Source of the DNA: Marinomonas gallaica
Lineage (GTDB): Bacteria > Pseudomonadota > Gammaproteobacteria > Pseudomonadales > Marinomonadaceae
Assembly (NCBI RefSeq): GCF_001639745.1
Contig: NZ_LTAX01000003.1
Span: 304,015-368,014, forward strand
DNA length: 64,000 nt
Direction: 5' to 3'
The translations under genes and the position numbers were made by a program. Positions 1 to 8,018 of this stretch are shown here, one piece after another. Below the pieces are notes generated by a model. That model made no database searches and had not been told where the DNA came from. It worked only from the letters and a program-made list of their open reading frames with translations. Each line of letters opens with the position of its first letter. Within the stretch, counting starts at the first letter, position 1.

Positions 1-263
1 TTCGTTTGGAAGACTACCTAGAACTTGTCGATCTTACGGGTCGTATTGTGCGCCAAGATAAACGTGGCAGCATAGAGCTCTCGTTTGCACCGATCTTACA
101 GCGCCTAAATATCCCATCTGAAAACTGGATGACCATCGCCATCGAGTTTGAACAACATACCCACGCCGCAGTGGGTACAGAGTTAATCTTATCTAACTAC
201 TACCAAAAAGTAGGCTATAAACGGCGACCTAAGATCAGTAAAACGAAACAGCTACTCGCCTAG
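1..263 (+). CDS. C-terminal part of an IS200-like / REP-associated tyrosine transposase (partial)
   Basis: Only the last 85 or so codons lie in the window; the frame is open to the left edge, so the apparent TTG at 6 is not a start. The motif DYLELVDLTGR followed by R-DKRG is the C-terminal signature I know from large (about 320 aa) Y1-type transposase-like proteins of the IS200/RayT kind. The catalytic HUH and Tyr motifs would be upstream and cannot be checked. The gene ends with TAG and is followed by two terminator-like hairpins. Family assignment is from memory of the tail; whether the element is active is unknown. Confidence 0.6.
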   Translation, partial: RLEDYLELVDLTGRIVRQDKRGSIELSFAPILQRLNIPSENWMTIAIEFEQHTHAAVGTELILSNYYQKVGYKRRPKISKTKQLLA

Positions 264-371
264 GAAACCAAACTCATCACTCAACACATATGATCTGAAC
301 TGATCAGGACTCCTCACGTCTCGTTTTCACTAAATGCCCTAAAACATATAAATCTAGACCCAAAAGAGTGT

Positions 372-406
372 AAATAAGCCCGTTATAATCGGAACAGGCT
401 TATTTT
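372..406. terminator. Rho-independent terminator, possibly bidirectional
   Basis: AAATAAGCC (372-380) and GGCTTATTT (398-406) form a perfect 9-bp stem with a 17-nt loop, with Ts on the right and As on the left. It lies between the converging transposase remnant (plus strand) and the vgrG fragment (minus strand), so it can serve both. Confidence 0.6.
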
Positions 407-418
407 TGTGGCTCTGCT

Positions 419-442
419 AAAAGTGAGCAGAGAGTCACTTTT
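419..442. terminator. Second terminator-like hairpin
   Basis: AAAAGTGA (419-426) and TCACTTTT (435-442) pair perfectly around an 8-nt loop, and the right arm continues into T. It sits just beyond the broken end of the vgrG fragment. It is AT-rich and weaker than the hairpin at 372-406. Confidence 0.4.
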
Positions 443-466
443 TAAGATGGGTGTCATGTTAAACTG

Positions 467-954
467 CGAAGTAGTAGTAAATACCTTCTTCTTCAAATAG
501 TCGGGATAAAAAGTCAAAATCACTTTCTTTGTATTGAACACAATACTCGCGTGCGGGGTGTTGGCCTGCCAAGCGAAAGGAAAAATCACTAAAACCGTTT
601 TCAGCGAAAATAGCAGAAGCGATTTCTTTTACCGTTTTGAACTGAAAAACTTTGCAGTCACTGGTTTGTGTTAGGAACCAAAACCAAGGTACGACAACAG
701 CCGTGTAACTTTGTAAATCTTGTAATTTGTTACCATCCTGACGAAAGCTCTGTACGTAGCCGTTAATATAGCGATAGCTACCCGCCTGAAATAACGCATT
801 GTCATCGGTAAGAGAGATTTTTAGGGTGACGTTTTTGCCCACTATTTGTGCTGGTGGAATGTCTTTGAGTAAGGAGTATGCTTCGATCTCAAAGCCAAAC
901 AGTGTCGAAACCTTCTCTTCCCCGACCAAACGAGTTAATAGCAATGTGTCTGGC
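467..954 (-). pseudogene. Truncated vgrG fragment (N-terminal gp27-like part only)
   Basis: Encodes about 160 residues that match residues 20-182 or so of the intact VgrG at 10666-12885. By eye, 467-954 aligns without gaps to 12345-12832 with 20 mismatches in 488 bp, all between 471 and 786; the last 168 bp are identical. Only one mismatch changes an amino acid (Ile for Val). Homology stops abruptly at both ends: the start codon and first 19 or so codons are missing, and after the YYYF motif the frame runs into a stop within a few codons. It lacks the OB-fold and beta-helix spike, so it cannot form a VgrG trimer. It is most likely the scar of a second vgrG locus or a recombination footprint. 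Confidence 0.9.
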
Positions 955-997
955 ACCGTATATGATCGTAATTTTTTAGCTATCGTTACCGATGACT

Positions 998-1345
998 TTA
1001 TCTCGGCCTTTTGTAGCTGCGGTCACTAGAGTCCCAAAACAATTCAATTCCATCTATTTCAGCTACAAATTCCTTAAAGCAACTATTATTTCTTATCTCA
1101 GACAACAGATCGAACCAGTGCTCTGCAGAATAAATAAAGTCATCGATGTCTAATTCAAAAGCATCAAAAGGTAACTGTATACGACCTTCAATAAAATCCA
1201 CACCTTCTTTTAGAAGTAATGTATTATCACCATATTTATCAGTTATCTTCTTCAATACTGGACTATCTTTAGCTTTATCTAAAATAAGACTAATTTTCTT
1301 ATTATCGTAAATAAAACCAGAAAACAAAAAGTATATTTCACCCAT
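998..1345 (-). CDS. Hypothetical protein, candidate immunity protein 2
   Basis: 115 aa, acidic, no signal peptide or membrane segment seen and no family recognised. Its ATG overlaps the end of the preceding gene by 8 bp (1338-1345), so the two are translationally coupled. It is strongly AT-rich compared with the T6SS structural genes. Its place behind a polymorphic toxin gene and a first small ORF suggests an immunity protein, either a second one for the same toxin or an orphan kept from an earlier toxin. The function is inferred only from position. Confidence 0.55.
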   Translation of the reverse strand: MGEIYFLFSGFIYDNKKISLILDKAKDSPVLKKITDKYGDNTLLLKEGVDFIEGRIQLPFDAFELDIDDFIYSAEHWFDLLSEIRNNSCFKEFVAEIDGIELFWDSSDRSYKRPR

Positions 1346-1763
1346 TATTCAACCTATATAAAAGCATTTTCAATAATTCAAAAAAATATGAAACTAAGAA
1401 AAAAAGTTCATCATAGCTATTAAAAAAAGGTTTTTTTACCGTATCCAACTTTACATTAGATAGACTCCGAATAATTTTCGAAACAGGATAAGCTATACCT
1501 TCGCTATCATTAATAACAAAAATAAATTCACAACATCCATATTTTATTGAAATATTCATATAAACTTCAGGAGTATAAAAAACACTAAAAAAACGCTCTT
1601 TTTTAAAATATTTAATATTAAACCCTTCCTCTGAAAATAGATTTAAAATATAACTTATATCAAATTTCTCAAGAGGGTCTCTTTCAGGGTATTTTTCACA
1701 AATCAAAAAATACTTATCAAAAAAACCAATGTCTAAAAAAGCTTCTTTAAGATTATCATTCAT
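1338..1763 (-). CDS. Hypothetical protein, probable immunity protein for the adjacent toxin
   Basis: 141 aa, rich in Phe, Tyr, Lys and Ile, very AT-rich, with no recognised domain. Its start overlaps the toxin stop by 8 bp (1756-1763), the usual coupling of an immunity gene to its toxin. A hydrophobic stretch near the C-terminus (ELFFLVSYFFELLKMLL) could be a membrane segment or a buried helix. In toxin loci of this kind the gene immediately after the toxin normally encodes the cognate inhibitor. The role is inferred from context; the protein itself is not recognised. Confidence 0.6.
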   Translation of the reverse strand: MNDNLKEAFLDIGFFDKYFLICEKYPERDPLEKFDISYILNLFSEEGFNIKYFKKERFFSVFYTPEVYMNISIKYGCCEFIFVINDSEGIAYPVSKIIRSLSNVKLDTVKKPFFNSYDELFFLVSYFFELLKMLLYRLNNG

Positions 1764-2892
1764 TTCTGTACCTTATTTTAACACCCTTACTTTCAGCAAT
1801 CGATTCGAATTTATATTTATTTAATGAATTAAAATTTCCATCAGGAACCTCTAAAATCCGGTCTCCTTTCAACTCTTTACCATTAATATCAGGATACTTC
1901 CTAGAATTTACCTTCGTTCCTGGTGAGTATTTTTTATTAATTTCATCTACATAACCCTCAAAAGTCGATTCTTTTATTTTATCAAAATCGGTACTTTTTC
2001 TAGAGACTATTTCTCCTTCAGAATATGAGTCTAATCGCTTTCCATTTTCCAAATGAACTTCATTATAATCATACCATCCCTCTTTTTCAGCTTTTTTATT
2101 GAAACGATTACCTCGTGCCATTGGCGAATCATTTTTCCAATAATCTGACTCTGTTTTCCACGAATCTCTATCTCTATAAGCCTTACCTTCAGATTTTTTA
2201 CGAGATACATACTTTTGATAATCTTTTTCCAATTCAGGGTCATTAAATTTCCCGCCACCCTCAACATACCCACCATCTTTACCCTCACCCTCTTTTGGCC
2301 CTTCAGTATCCTTATCTTTCTTCGGGGGCTTGCTTGGTGGTGGGGCGTCGGCTTTCTTGGCCGCGGCTTCAGCGGCTTCAGCGGCTTCTTGCTTGGCCTT
2401 CGCTTTGGCGCCCGCTTCTACGGCTGTTTCGGCAGCTTTGGCGCCATATTTCGCGGCCGTAACGCCCTGACCTGCACCGGGAATCATGGCTAAGACACTT
2501 ACACCTGCGGTCGTGAATTCCCCTTGCACTGCATAAAATATAGCATTGGCCGCATCCGCAAAGATACCTATAACGGGGATCATCCCCGCTGCATCAAGGG
2601 CTGCATGCGCTGCATCGGATTTATTCTCTTCCCACCAATCTCCTTCCCCTTCTATCGGCTCGATTGTTGGGGCACTGTTACCTGCCCCACTGGCTTCGGG
2701 ACTGGTCTTGGGAACAACCATTCCAGAGGTGTTAGGTGGCGCAGCGGGTGCTGGTTGGCTATTTGGGTGAACGCTTCCTTCCTTTGGCTCAGGTAGTTCA
2801 CATTCTTCGCCTGTTTCTCGATCTACACACACATCAAGTGTTGCTAATGTAACTTGTTCCATGTGCTTTCTGTACCTTTCTTCCTGATTCAC
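1756..2892 (-). CDS. Polymorphic toxin / T6SS effector with restriction-endonuclease-fold C-terminus
   Basis: 378 aa. Residues 1-95 are a Pro/Glu-rich linker. Residues 97-150 hold two hydrophobic helices (AALDAAGMIPVIGIFADAAN, then VSVLAMIPGAG), a common pretoxin region in T6SS and Rhs effectors. An Ala/Lys-rich linker and a charged Gly-rich segment follow. The last 120 residues form the toxin domain: NEVHLENGKRLDSY (Asp near 288) and EIVSRK (Glu and Lys near 294-299) fit the D...ExxxxK core of a PD-(D/E)XK nuclease. I recognise this domain from polymorphic toxins but cannot fix its Pfam number. Likely a DNase injected into rivals. It has no PAAR of its own; a PAAR-like gene lies 38 bp upstream but is frameshifted, so delivery may be impaired. 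Two immunity candidates follow. Confidence 0.75.
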   Translation of the reverse strand: MNQEERYRKHMEQVTLATLDVCVDRETGEECELPEPKEGSVHPNSQPAPAAPPNTSGMVVPKTSPEASGAGNSAPTIEPIEGEGDWWEENKSDAAHAALDAAGMIPVIGIFADAANAIFYAVQGEFTTAGVSVLAMIPGAGQGVTAAKYGAKAAETAVEAGAKAKAKQEAAEAAEAAAKKADAPPPSKPPKKDKDTEGPKEGEGKDGGYVEGGGKFNDPELEKDYQKYVSRKKSEGKAYRDRDSWKTESDYWKNDSPMARGNRFNKKAEKEGWYDYNEVHLENGKRLDSYSEGEIVSRKSTDFDKIKESTFEGYVDEINKKYSPGTKVNSRKYPDINGKELKGDRILEVPDGNFNSLNKYKFESIAESKGVKIRYRNE

Positions 2893-2929
2893 AGCTACCT
2901 TGTATAAAAGGTCAGCTCTTTTAAATTAG

Positions 2930-3291
2930 CTAAGGCTTCTCAGCGTTCATCCAGGCTTGATCGCCCGTTCGCACAATGGGTTTGCCATTGACGTATACGG
3001 TGCTGCTTTTCAAAATGCTGTAGCTGATTTTGACGTGGGTTCCAGACACCACGCCCATTCCCGCGCCAGGCTCGTCCCCTGTGATGTTGTCCACGAAGCT
3101 TTCATCGTGCAGGTAGGCGGCTTTTTTCCGAAAAAAGACATTCGTGAGCATTGCTTACTTTTATCCATGGTGTGCGTAATCATGTAAGGCACCGGCACAC
3201 CCACCGGTTTACTGGGGGTTAAGCACACATCGGGGAGCAGGGAGATCAGCATAAAGTCCCCGTCTTGTGCGGTGGCGGATTCATTGGCCAT
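2930..3291 (-). pseudogene. PAAR-like (DUF4150) spike-tip gene, frameshifted
   Basis: The first half (from ATG 3291) reads MANESATAQDGDFMLISLLP in one frame; the second half, with FFRKKAAYLHD, NITGDEPGAGMG and VYVNGKPIVRTGDQAWMN, reads in another. Together they make one DUF4150 PAAR-like protein of about 120 aa that would cap a VgrG trimer. The frame changes near 3144-3148. Adding one A (minus strand CTCACG to CTCAACG) restores a continuous protein, so a single-base deletion, or a sequencing error, explains it. The gene lies between a DUF2169 remnant and the REase-fold toxin, the usual order of chaperone, PAAR and effector. Confidence 0.8.
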
Positions 3292-3317
3292 GGTGTTTTT
3301 CGTCCTCTTTAACGGTG

Positions 3318-3857
3318 TTAACCAGCGGCTAGCGCTTGTTGGATTAACTCAGCGTTTTTTGCCCGAGCCGCCTCAATGTCCCAAGTGCCTAGCTCCATTT
3401 GTTTGATACCCGCCTTGGCGGCGACTAAGGCTCGGCGTACGACCGATACGGTTAGTTGTTGCATATCAAAAATAAGAGTGTCGGTTTCCATCGGCTTGAA
3501 CAACGGTACGCCAGCTTCCAGTCGAAGCAGTAATTTGATATCCGGGACAGGTAATTTAAAGCGCAGCGTACCTTGTGGATGCAGTCCGATGAGCACTACC
3601 TCTTCACCCCCCTGCGGGTAGTCGATCTGTTGGTTCTTGGGCGCGGCGTTCCAATAAGCAAAGTCAAAATCGAGAGGCAGCTTCGGCCAACGTGTGGCTT
3701 TCCATTCGGCGTCGTAGGTGCCTGCTAAGCTGGCTCTGGGTTGCCACCAGCGACCCACAGGTCCAAGCCCTACCGTAGGGTAATCTTCGTTGTCGGCGTT
3801 TTTGGCACTAAAAGGCGTTTCAAACGCTTCGATAGACGGGGCGTAAGCGTAATCCAC
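3318..3857 (-). pseudogene. DUF2169 adaptor gene remnant (C-terminal half)
   Basis: 179 codons align with the second half of the intact DUF2169 protein at 9057-10151: PVGRWWQPRASLAGTYDAEW against PIARRSQPRLSFGGTYDQNW, then PQGGEEV against LQGGETV. About 185 N-terminal residues are absent. The only in-frame start is a GTG at 3857 without a convincing ribosome site, and the frame closes a few codons further upstream. DUF2169 proteins are thought to help load PAAR-type effectors onto VgrG. The gene is 27 bp upstream of the broken PAAR-like gene, so the whole module has decayed from its 5' side. Confidence 0.75.
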
Positions 3858-4084
3858 GCCGCTTTTTTTGCGCCAAGCTCGACGGCTAAATCCGCATCCA
3901 ATGAAGTTGAGTTAGGCTCAGTATTTTTTGCATCAGGGCACTTTATTGAGAAAGAAAAAAGTTTAAAAAATCAAATTGTTAAAGATCAGGCCTACATGTA
4001 GGTTAATTAAGCGCGCAGGTTGCCATCGGCATGTATTGATTACATGCCGTGTGGTTTTAAAGTTTCAAATAATGCCAAAAAGCG

Positions 4085-5296
4085 CTAACACACTCTGATA
4101 CGTCTTGCTCTGAGGTTATCAGCCACGAAGTTAGGTTGTTGATACGCTGCAAATTGCCCCGCTAGATAACGGGTGTATTGTCGTGCGCTTTGGTGCAGAT
4201 CAATGAAGCCTTCGGGCGAGTGAGTTTGCCCTCCGAGGTAGCGATTATTCGGATCGAACGCTTGTTCATGCTGTCGCCACCAGTTGGGGGCGAGGATCGG
4301 ATCCGGCATGGGTAAATCAGCGTAATCACTGTTGGCGGCTTGGGGCTCAAAATCACTGGCGACATCCAGAGACAAGCTTGCATCATCCAAATGCATTCCA
4401 GTGATCACACTAAACACCATGCCGGCTTGTTGGTTGTAAGCCGGATCGTTAATCGCGTCTAATACTTCCGTCATGCGATGCGGTAAACCCGCCACCATCA
4501 AAGCGAATAAACGCAGTTCTAGCGGCAAGCCTGTGTGAAACCATTGGTCGAGCTGCTGCTCAATATCAGCCTTCGAGAGCACACTAAACGCAGCCATCAC
4601 GGCTTCATTAAAATGCTCGTTGGGCTTTTCTAGATAAGGCTTCAACCGTCTTACAAAGTCTTTATTGCCCAGAAGTAGCGCCGCTCGGATGGCATAAAAG
4701 ACCTCCGTACTATTGGCCTTTTCAATATTCAGCAACTGACCAAGCTGTTGCGCGATAGCAGGAGTCGTGGCTTTCAGGTCACCGATTAACTGAAGCGCTG
4801 CAACACGCTCTTCATCACTCCCAGCCGTTAGCCAATGTAATAAGCTTTGCTCGTCAGGGGGCTGTTTGAGAATGCTCAATGCTTCAATGCCACAGGCGCG
4901 AACCTTTGCCGAGGCGTGCTTGAGTGTTTGCTTAATGGCTTTGACACTTCGCCCTATGGGCAACCATGTCAGAGCAGAGACCAACTCATCGTATTGGGTA
5001 TCACGCTCGGCGATGTCATCTAATATGACGGTAAAACGCTCAGTATTGTGTTGCTCTATCGCGACGACCGTCAGAATAAACACGGCACCCCATGTATCCG
5101 GCCCCATGGCTGACAGATAATCGACCTCACCTTCTGTGTCTAACCGAACAAGCTGCAAGTACTCCGCTAGCTTGTGTTCATACTCGTCAATGTGCTGCGG
5201 CGTAAGTTGGGAAGAAAAGAGCCCATGATAACGACGAAACCAAGCATAGGGCGCATCATGCTTCACATGGGCAAACAACCAAGGAGAAAGCGCCAT
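4085..5296 (-). CDS. TIGR02270-family protein (HEAT-like repeats) of the T6SS effector locus
   Basis: 403 aa. The central part (about residues 90-260) is a series of short paired helices, for example SAKVRACGIEALSILK and DEERVAALQLIGDLKAT, typical of HEAT-like repeats. It matches my memory of the TIGR02270 family found next to vgrG/DUF2169/PAAR genes, including PA0101 at the end of the P. aeruginosa vgrG1b cluster. It follows the immunity-like gene directly. It has no signal peptide, so it is probably cytoplasmic. The family's role (effector handling or protection) is not established. It is the last intact gene of the module; remnants of another module follow. Confidence 0.7.
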   Translation of the reverse strand: MALSPWLFAHVKHDAPYAWFRRYHGLFSSQLTPQHIDEYEHKLAEYLQLVRLDTEGEVDYLSAMGPDTWGAVFILTVVAIEQHNTERFTVILDDIAERDTQYDELVSALTWLPIGRSVKAIKQTLKHASAKVRACGIEALSILKQPPDEQSLLHWLTAGSDEERVAALQLIGDLKATTPAIAQQLGQLLNIEKANSTEVFYAIRAALLLGNKDFVRRLKPYLEKPNEHFNEAVMAAFSVLSKADIEQQLDQWFHTGLPLELRLFALMVAGLPHRMTEVLDAINDPAYNQQAGMVFSVITGMHLDDASLSLDVASDFEPQAANSDYADLPMPDPILAPNWWRQHEQAFDPNNRYLGGQTHSPEGFIDLHQSARQYTRYLAGQFAAYQQPNFVADNLRARRIRVC

Positions 5297-6379
5297 CTAG
5301 CCCTGCCCCTTCGCGGATTTTAACTTGTCGGCTAATTCTGTCAGCTCATCAAGCTCTTGCTCGGCTTCTTTCGTCAACATTTCCAGCAGCATGGCCTCTT
5401 CTTTTGGCGATGGACCGCCGCCATAGAGATATTGCCAACGTTCGCCATCATACAAGGCAACACTGTTAAGGCTGGCCGCCAGCAATAGGCCATACCCTGC
5501 ATCCAAACGACGCGCATTTAATGGGGCAATTTGCCCTTCAAAGTCATAAGGCTGACAGCTCAGCGTATCGGTATTTTGCTCTGCCACATACACGCCACTC
5601 TCACTGCCAAAAAAGACTCGACCTTTATAAGCCACGGTATCGCAGAACTTTACATTTTTATCGGTATGAAAAACGTCCCATTCTTCACCTCGACCACGTA
5701 GGACAATCCCCCACGCACAGCCGATGTAGACATAACCGTCTTCGGCACAGCATACGGAGAGCGGCAACATTTGTTCATCGCAAACATCAATATAACGCCA
5801 CTTCTCACCATCAAAGTGCCAAATATCATTAGTTCCGCCTACGGCGTACAAATCATTTTTTGAAAACCCATCCATGTCTTCAAACCCACAGCCATTACCA
5901 CTGGGGGCTTTGATCTCGGTGGAGATACATTCCCATTGCTCAGGGCCTAAGCGTTTAAACACATCACGCCCCCAGCCGACGCCGTACACTTGGTCATCGA
6001 CTTTTGCTAACTGATGAAAGCGCGTTTTAGGTGAAAGCTGTTTTTCAGCAAACTTATTATCACCAAGACCTAGATAATAACCTTGCCCCGCATCGTCCAT
6101 CATTAAGCACTCTTTAGGTTCAGTGTTCACTAAGCGAGTATTGAAAAAAGAATGTCTACCCCACCTCATCCCACCCCAAATAGCAGGACCTCCATCTTCT
6201 TGACGAGCTGAATTATATACAGCTAGCCTACTTTCCCCTCTAGATGTGTAATAGTCATACTTCTCTTCATCTAAGATTTCTTCAACTGAAACAGCGTAAT
6301 AACCTTCAGCTGCTACACAACAGTCATGAATAGTGAAACCATCTAAATACTTATATTTATCAGTCGTTACATTAGCCAT
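5297..6379 (-). CDS. Probable immunity protein (Tsi7-like, beta-propeller type repeats)
   Basis: 360 aa, no signal peptide. Repeats of about 40-45 residues recur, each with a V/LY-G-G strand and an F-GE-W turn: DVFKRLGPEQWECI, DIWHFDGEKWRYID, GIVLRGRGEEWDVF and NSVALYDGERWQYL, which indicates a beta-propeller-like fold. The gene is 4 bp downstream of the GHH nuclease effector, in the position of tsi7 (PA0100) in P. aeruginosa. A cytoplasmic immunity protein that blocks the DNase is therefore the best guess. Function is inferred from synteny; the fold is seen in the repeats. Confidence 0.65.
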   Translation of the reverse strand: MANVTTDKYKYLDGFTIHDCCVAAEGYYAVSVEEILDEEKYDYYTSRGESRLAVYNSARQEDGGPAIWGGMRWGRHSFFNTRLVNTEPKECLMMDDAGQGYYLGLGDNKFAEKQLSPKTRFHQLAKVDDQVYGVGWGRDVFKRLGPEQWECISTEIKAPSGNGCGFEDMDGFSKNDLYAVGGTNDIWHFDGEKWRYIDVCDEQMLPLSVCCAEDGYVYIGCAWGIVLRGRGEEWDVFHTDKNVKFCDTVAYKGRVFFGSESGVYVAEQNTDTLSCQPYDFEGQIAPLNARRLDAGYGLLLAASLNSVALYDGERWQYLYGGGPSPKEEAMLLEMLTKEAEQELDELTELADKLKSAKGQG

Positions 6380-6383
6380 TTAA

Positions 6384-8018
6384 TTAATCCAGAATATCAT
6401 TATCGCTTTGAGCATTATCTGTTCCACCCACTTTATCTTTTACCGTAGGCTCACATTTAAAATCTTTATAAAACGCTTTGAGCTGAGCATTAATACAATC
6501 TGGGTCACAATGCTTCCCAAACCACCTTTCACCAAAGTCTGTATTCACCGCATTCTGGTGACCTTCTTGTGCAAGGTTAATTGCCTGATCTATAGAAACT
6601 TGTTCACCAAGATGTTTCTTTGACACTTCATCCGTTTTCGTATGAAACGTTCCATGGGTGCCATCACTATGGCCCACCCCTTCCGCACAGACGGTTGGTG
6701 CCTTGTTGTGCTTTGACTTGCTGTAACCACACTTGCTATCCGATAACCACGCCTCGGGGAGTAGGTGGTGGCCCGTTTGACCGGGGCAGCAACCGCCTGT
6801 CGAGGCATTGCCTAGCTTGCCAAACAGATCATCCGCATTTGTCTTACCCGCACTACTGGTCTTGGCGACGTTTGAAGAAGTCTCTTTACCATGCTTTCCG
6901 CCTTTTTGACCCGAGTCGTAGGGCACTAACATACATTTACGCGCTTTAAGACACTCATTATCTTCGACGAACTCTTTCATATCTACGCGGAAAGACTCCC
7001 AAAAATCAGACTTTAATTGATCCATTTCTTTTTGGCTGGTTGCACGACTCAACTGTGATTCATACTCTGCCAGCTTACTCATGTATTTTTTGGAAGTACG
7101 CGCTTGATCAACTAACGTCCCCGCTTCAAAGCGCATCCCATACACTTCAACCGCGGTACTGCCTGCCGTCCATACGCCATCCAGCACATTATATACGCCT
7201 ACACCAATCTCGCAGGCTGCCGTTCCTGCTGGAGTAAATACGGTACAACCTAATGCGCCAACATGCTTTGCCCCAGCCCTGATGGCATAATCCTTTCCTG
7301 TTTCAATAGCATAATCTTTTAAGACGCCTTCCATGTCAGCAATCATACCGGTGGCTTCTTCTTTTAATTCACTAAGCCTATCTTCTAACTCTTTAATATT
7401 GGTCGGTTTGATCATCACACCAGTACAATGTTTGTCTTTCCATGTCATATTGCGTGGTTTACTAGACTTAGAGGAAGAAGCCGAGTTTTTCTTTTTGCGC
7501 TTTGAGGCTTTTTCTTGGCGTTTCTTAAAACGATCATTATCCTTTTTAGAAACACCGCACTCGTCTTCAACACGCTTTCGATCTTTCTCACAAGCTTTAG
7601 CGGCAGAGGCGCTATCGAGATATTGCCAGTGTCCTGTATTACCCGGATCAGAGCCGTGGTTATGGGTCATATTATCGGTATGACGACAGACGTTATACCC
7701 TTCTACAAACACGTCCATGGACCAAGATCGGAAGTAGGCTTTGCCCGTTATCACTTGGGTCTTTAACCCTCTAGCGTAGTTATTGGTCGCTGGTTCATTG
7801 CCGGTACTGGTCGCAAAGAACGATTTATCTTTCAGAGCGATAGGCTTATTCGTGATAAAGACTGTGGTGCTAGCATTGGCGAGGTCTTTCGCAAAGGTCG
7901 TATTCGGATACGGGATCAAATAAGGACTGAAACACGGATCTGGAAAAGCCGCGGGGGACAAACCAGCCGCCGCTTTACAGGCGATTTCTAGTCCATTAGC
8001 AAAAACTTGGTTAGCCAT
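6384..8018 (-). CDS. T6SS PAAR-like DNase effector with GHH/HNH-Endo VII toxin domain (Tse7-like)
   Basis: 544 aa. Residues 1-130 are a DUF4150 PAAR-like domain (MANQVFANGLEIACK, TSTGNEPATNN) that would sit on the VgrG tip. A Lys/Ser-rich linker (about 160-195) leads to a helical middle with a hydrophobic stretch. The C-terminal domain starts with CCPGQTGHHLLPEAW (about 407-421) and continues with HNKAPTVCAEG and GTHGTFHTKTDEV. GHH plus the later His residues are the metal-binding and catalytic set of Tox-GHH2 nucleases, the family of P. aeruginosa Tse7 (PA0099), which degrades DNA in rivals. The start overlaps the thiolase-like gene by 8 bp and the immunity gene follows at once. Confidence 0.85.
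   Translation of the reverse strand: MANQVFANGLEIACKAAAGLSPAAFPDPCFSPYLIPYPNTTFAKDLANASTTVFITNKPIALKDKSFFATSTGNEPATNNYARGLKTQVITGKAYFRSWSMDVFVEGYNVCRHTDNMTHNHGSDPGNTGHWQYLDSASAAKACEKDRKRVEDECGVSKKDNDRFKKRQEKASKRKKKNSASSSKSSKPRNMTWKDKHCTGVMIKPTNIKELEDRLSELKEEATGMIADMEGVLKDYAIETGKDYAIRAGAKHVGALGCTVFTPAGTAACEIGVGVYNVLDGVWTAGSTAVEVYGMRFEAGTLVDQARTSKKYMSKLAEYESQLSRATSQKEMDQLKSDFWESFRVDMKEFVEDNECLKARKCMLVPYDSGQKGGKHGKETSSNVAKTSSAGKTNADDLFGKLGNASTGGCCPGQTGHHLLPEAWLSDSKCGYSKSKHNKAPTVCAEGVGHSDGTHGTFHTKTDEVSKKHLGEQVSIDQAINLAQEGHQNAVNTDFGERWFGKHCDPDCINAQLKAFYKDFKCEPTVKDKVGGTDNAQSDNDILD

Noticed and set aside
2215..2493. Plus-strand open frames opposite the toxin gene
   Set aside because: They are antisense shadows of the Ala/Lys/Pro-rich toxin linker; no ribosome site and odd composition.
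3858..4084. Upstream continuation of the DUF2169 remnant in another frame
   Set aside because: A short open minus-strand frame (LDADLAVELGAKKA) precedes the remnant, but it does not align with the missing half of the intact DUF2169 protein, so I did not join them.
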